Under the pieces are notes generated by a model. It ran no database searches, was not told the origin of the DNA, and saw only the letters and a list, made by a program, of their open reading frames with translations. A program made the translations under genes and the position numbers. From contig OY718806.1 of assembly GCA_963070105.1 (NCBI GenBank), positions 8,019,865 through 8,083,864 of the forward strand: a stretch of DNA of 64,000 nucleotides, read 5' to 3'. The stretch is from Litomosoides sigmodontis. Its lineage: Eukaryota > Nematoda > Chromadorea > Rhabditida > Onchocercidae. Shown in pieces: positions 63,316-64,000 of the stretch (position 1 is the first letter of the stretch; each line of letters opens with the position of its first letter).

Positions 63316-63844
63316 ATGCGGCAACACTCCTACTATCGTTTGTTACTTTTGCTCTTTTTATTCCTGCCTATTTCCTCATTCCTTTCAGGTGAACTATTAT
63401 TGACATATGTTTTTGTTTTTTCGTTGTCCCATCAATTCTCCAATTTTTTCTTCAATTTCTAATATCAAATGCAACTTCTTACTTGACTTTTGCTTGTAGA
63501 ATAATATTTAAATTAATTTTTTTATTTTAAAAAATTTTATTAAAATTGAATTAATTTTTGCAATAAATTTCATTCAATTTTAATAATTCTTTAAAGATTG
63601 ACACAATTGTTTTTTTCCTTGTCTTTAGCAAATTGAATGATAGATTGTTTTGACAGTGAGAAATTTGTCTTCGGTGGATTGCGAGGAGCAAAGTTTTTCC
63701 GCATTAAGCACCGATCTCGGCTCTCTACATATCATTCAAAGGATTGCCATTTTGGCACCATTATCATTATTCCATGTATGTATTAAGGTTACTGATGATC
63801 ATACTGAAAAAATTCAGCTACGCACCCCTAATGGATCACCTTTG
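63316..63844 (+). CDS. 5' part of a secreted-protein gene running off the window
   Basis: Exon 1 (63316-63388) encodes a clear signal peptide (MRQHSYYRLLLLLFLFLPIS) and ends G|GTGAAC. Exon 2 starts at 63657 after TTTTGACAG in the matching phase and stays open to a GTATGT donor at 63845, in phase 0. The partial product has about 87 residues, with two cysteines (VDCEEQ and HVCIKV) and a strand-rich look (CIKVTDDHTEKIQLRTPNGS). The rest lies beyond base 64000. If the donor were not used, the frame would end at 63904. Family not recognised. Confidence 0.55.
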
Positions 63845-64000
63845 GTATGTTTGAAAATTGGCGACAATTCTTTCAAAAGCTCGACTTTTAACTTTCATGC
63901 GTAACAAATGACCATTACTGTGTCACATATCATTTAATAACAAATGTCACTGGAATTGGCAAATTTCCATGTGATCATGGTAATCGATCCAGCAATCGTA

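Noticed and set aside
1..64000. tRNA and rRNA genes
   Set aside because: No convincing tRNA A-box/B-box pair with a cloverleaf and no rRNA-like block was noticed by eye. A covariance search would be needed to exclude them.

Overview
The window is AT-rich nuclear DNA from a nematode, most likely a spirurid/filarial worm (clade III). Supporting signs: many short exons joined by GT-AG introns with TTTCAG-type acceptors, TTTCAG placed just before start codons (spliced-leader style), a BEL/Pao element, a decayed Gly-X-Y collagen, a C6-type secreted protein, and worm homologues of DYF-11/IFT54, TAB1/TAP-1, Bicaudal-C, p47/UBXN-2 and NDUFA12. The species is inference. Exon chains were built by hand from splice motifs, reading phase and remembered family sequences. 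No search was run.

Layout. 1-3.1 kb: a broken BEL/Pao retrotransposon on the minus strand whose reverse-transcriptase core is missing. 8.2-8.8 kb: a collagen pseudogene. 10.0-13.7 kb (+): a complete ten-exon IFT54/DYF-11 gene (492 aa). 16.0-21.9 kb (+): a TAB1-like pseudophosphatase whose PP2C fold is split by a Gln-rich and Pro-rich insert of about 860 residues, including 21 tandem 12-residue repeats. 22.2-22.9 kb: a diverged 345-bp tandem duplication. 23.9-28.1 kb (-): a complete eleven-exon BPI/LBP lipid-binding protein (511 aa), with a small plus-strand gene interleaved at its 3' end. 32.5-38.3 kb (-): a complete seventeen-exon Bicaudal-C protein (752 aa, KH domains plus SAM). 38.9-39.5 kb: an 11-bp tandem repeat, a purine tract and a G-quadruplex motif upstream of it. 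40-47.5 kb: coding-like fragments, a Cys-rich gene and a small secreted protein. 50.6-59.2 kb: a run of minus-strand genes: Cys-rich secreted protein, NDUFA12, p47/UBXN-2 and a short coiled-coil protein. 63.3 kb to the right edge: the start of a secreted-protein gene.

Most genes have unrelated housekeeping, ciliary, signalling, RNA-control or secreted roles. The one pair whose adjacency looks meaningful is p47 (ubxn-2) followed by NDUFA12 on the same strand; from memory the C. elegans homologues are also neighbours, which suggests an old operon. The most unusual feature is the minisatellite-expanded insert inside the TAB1-like protein.
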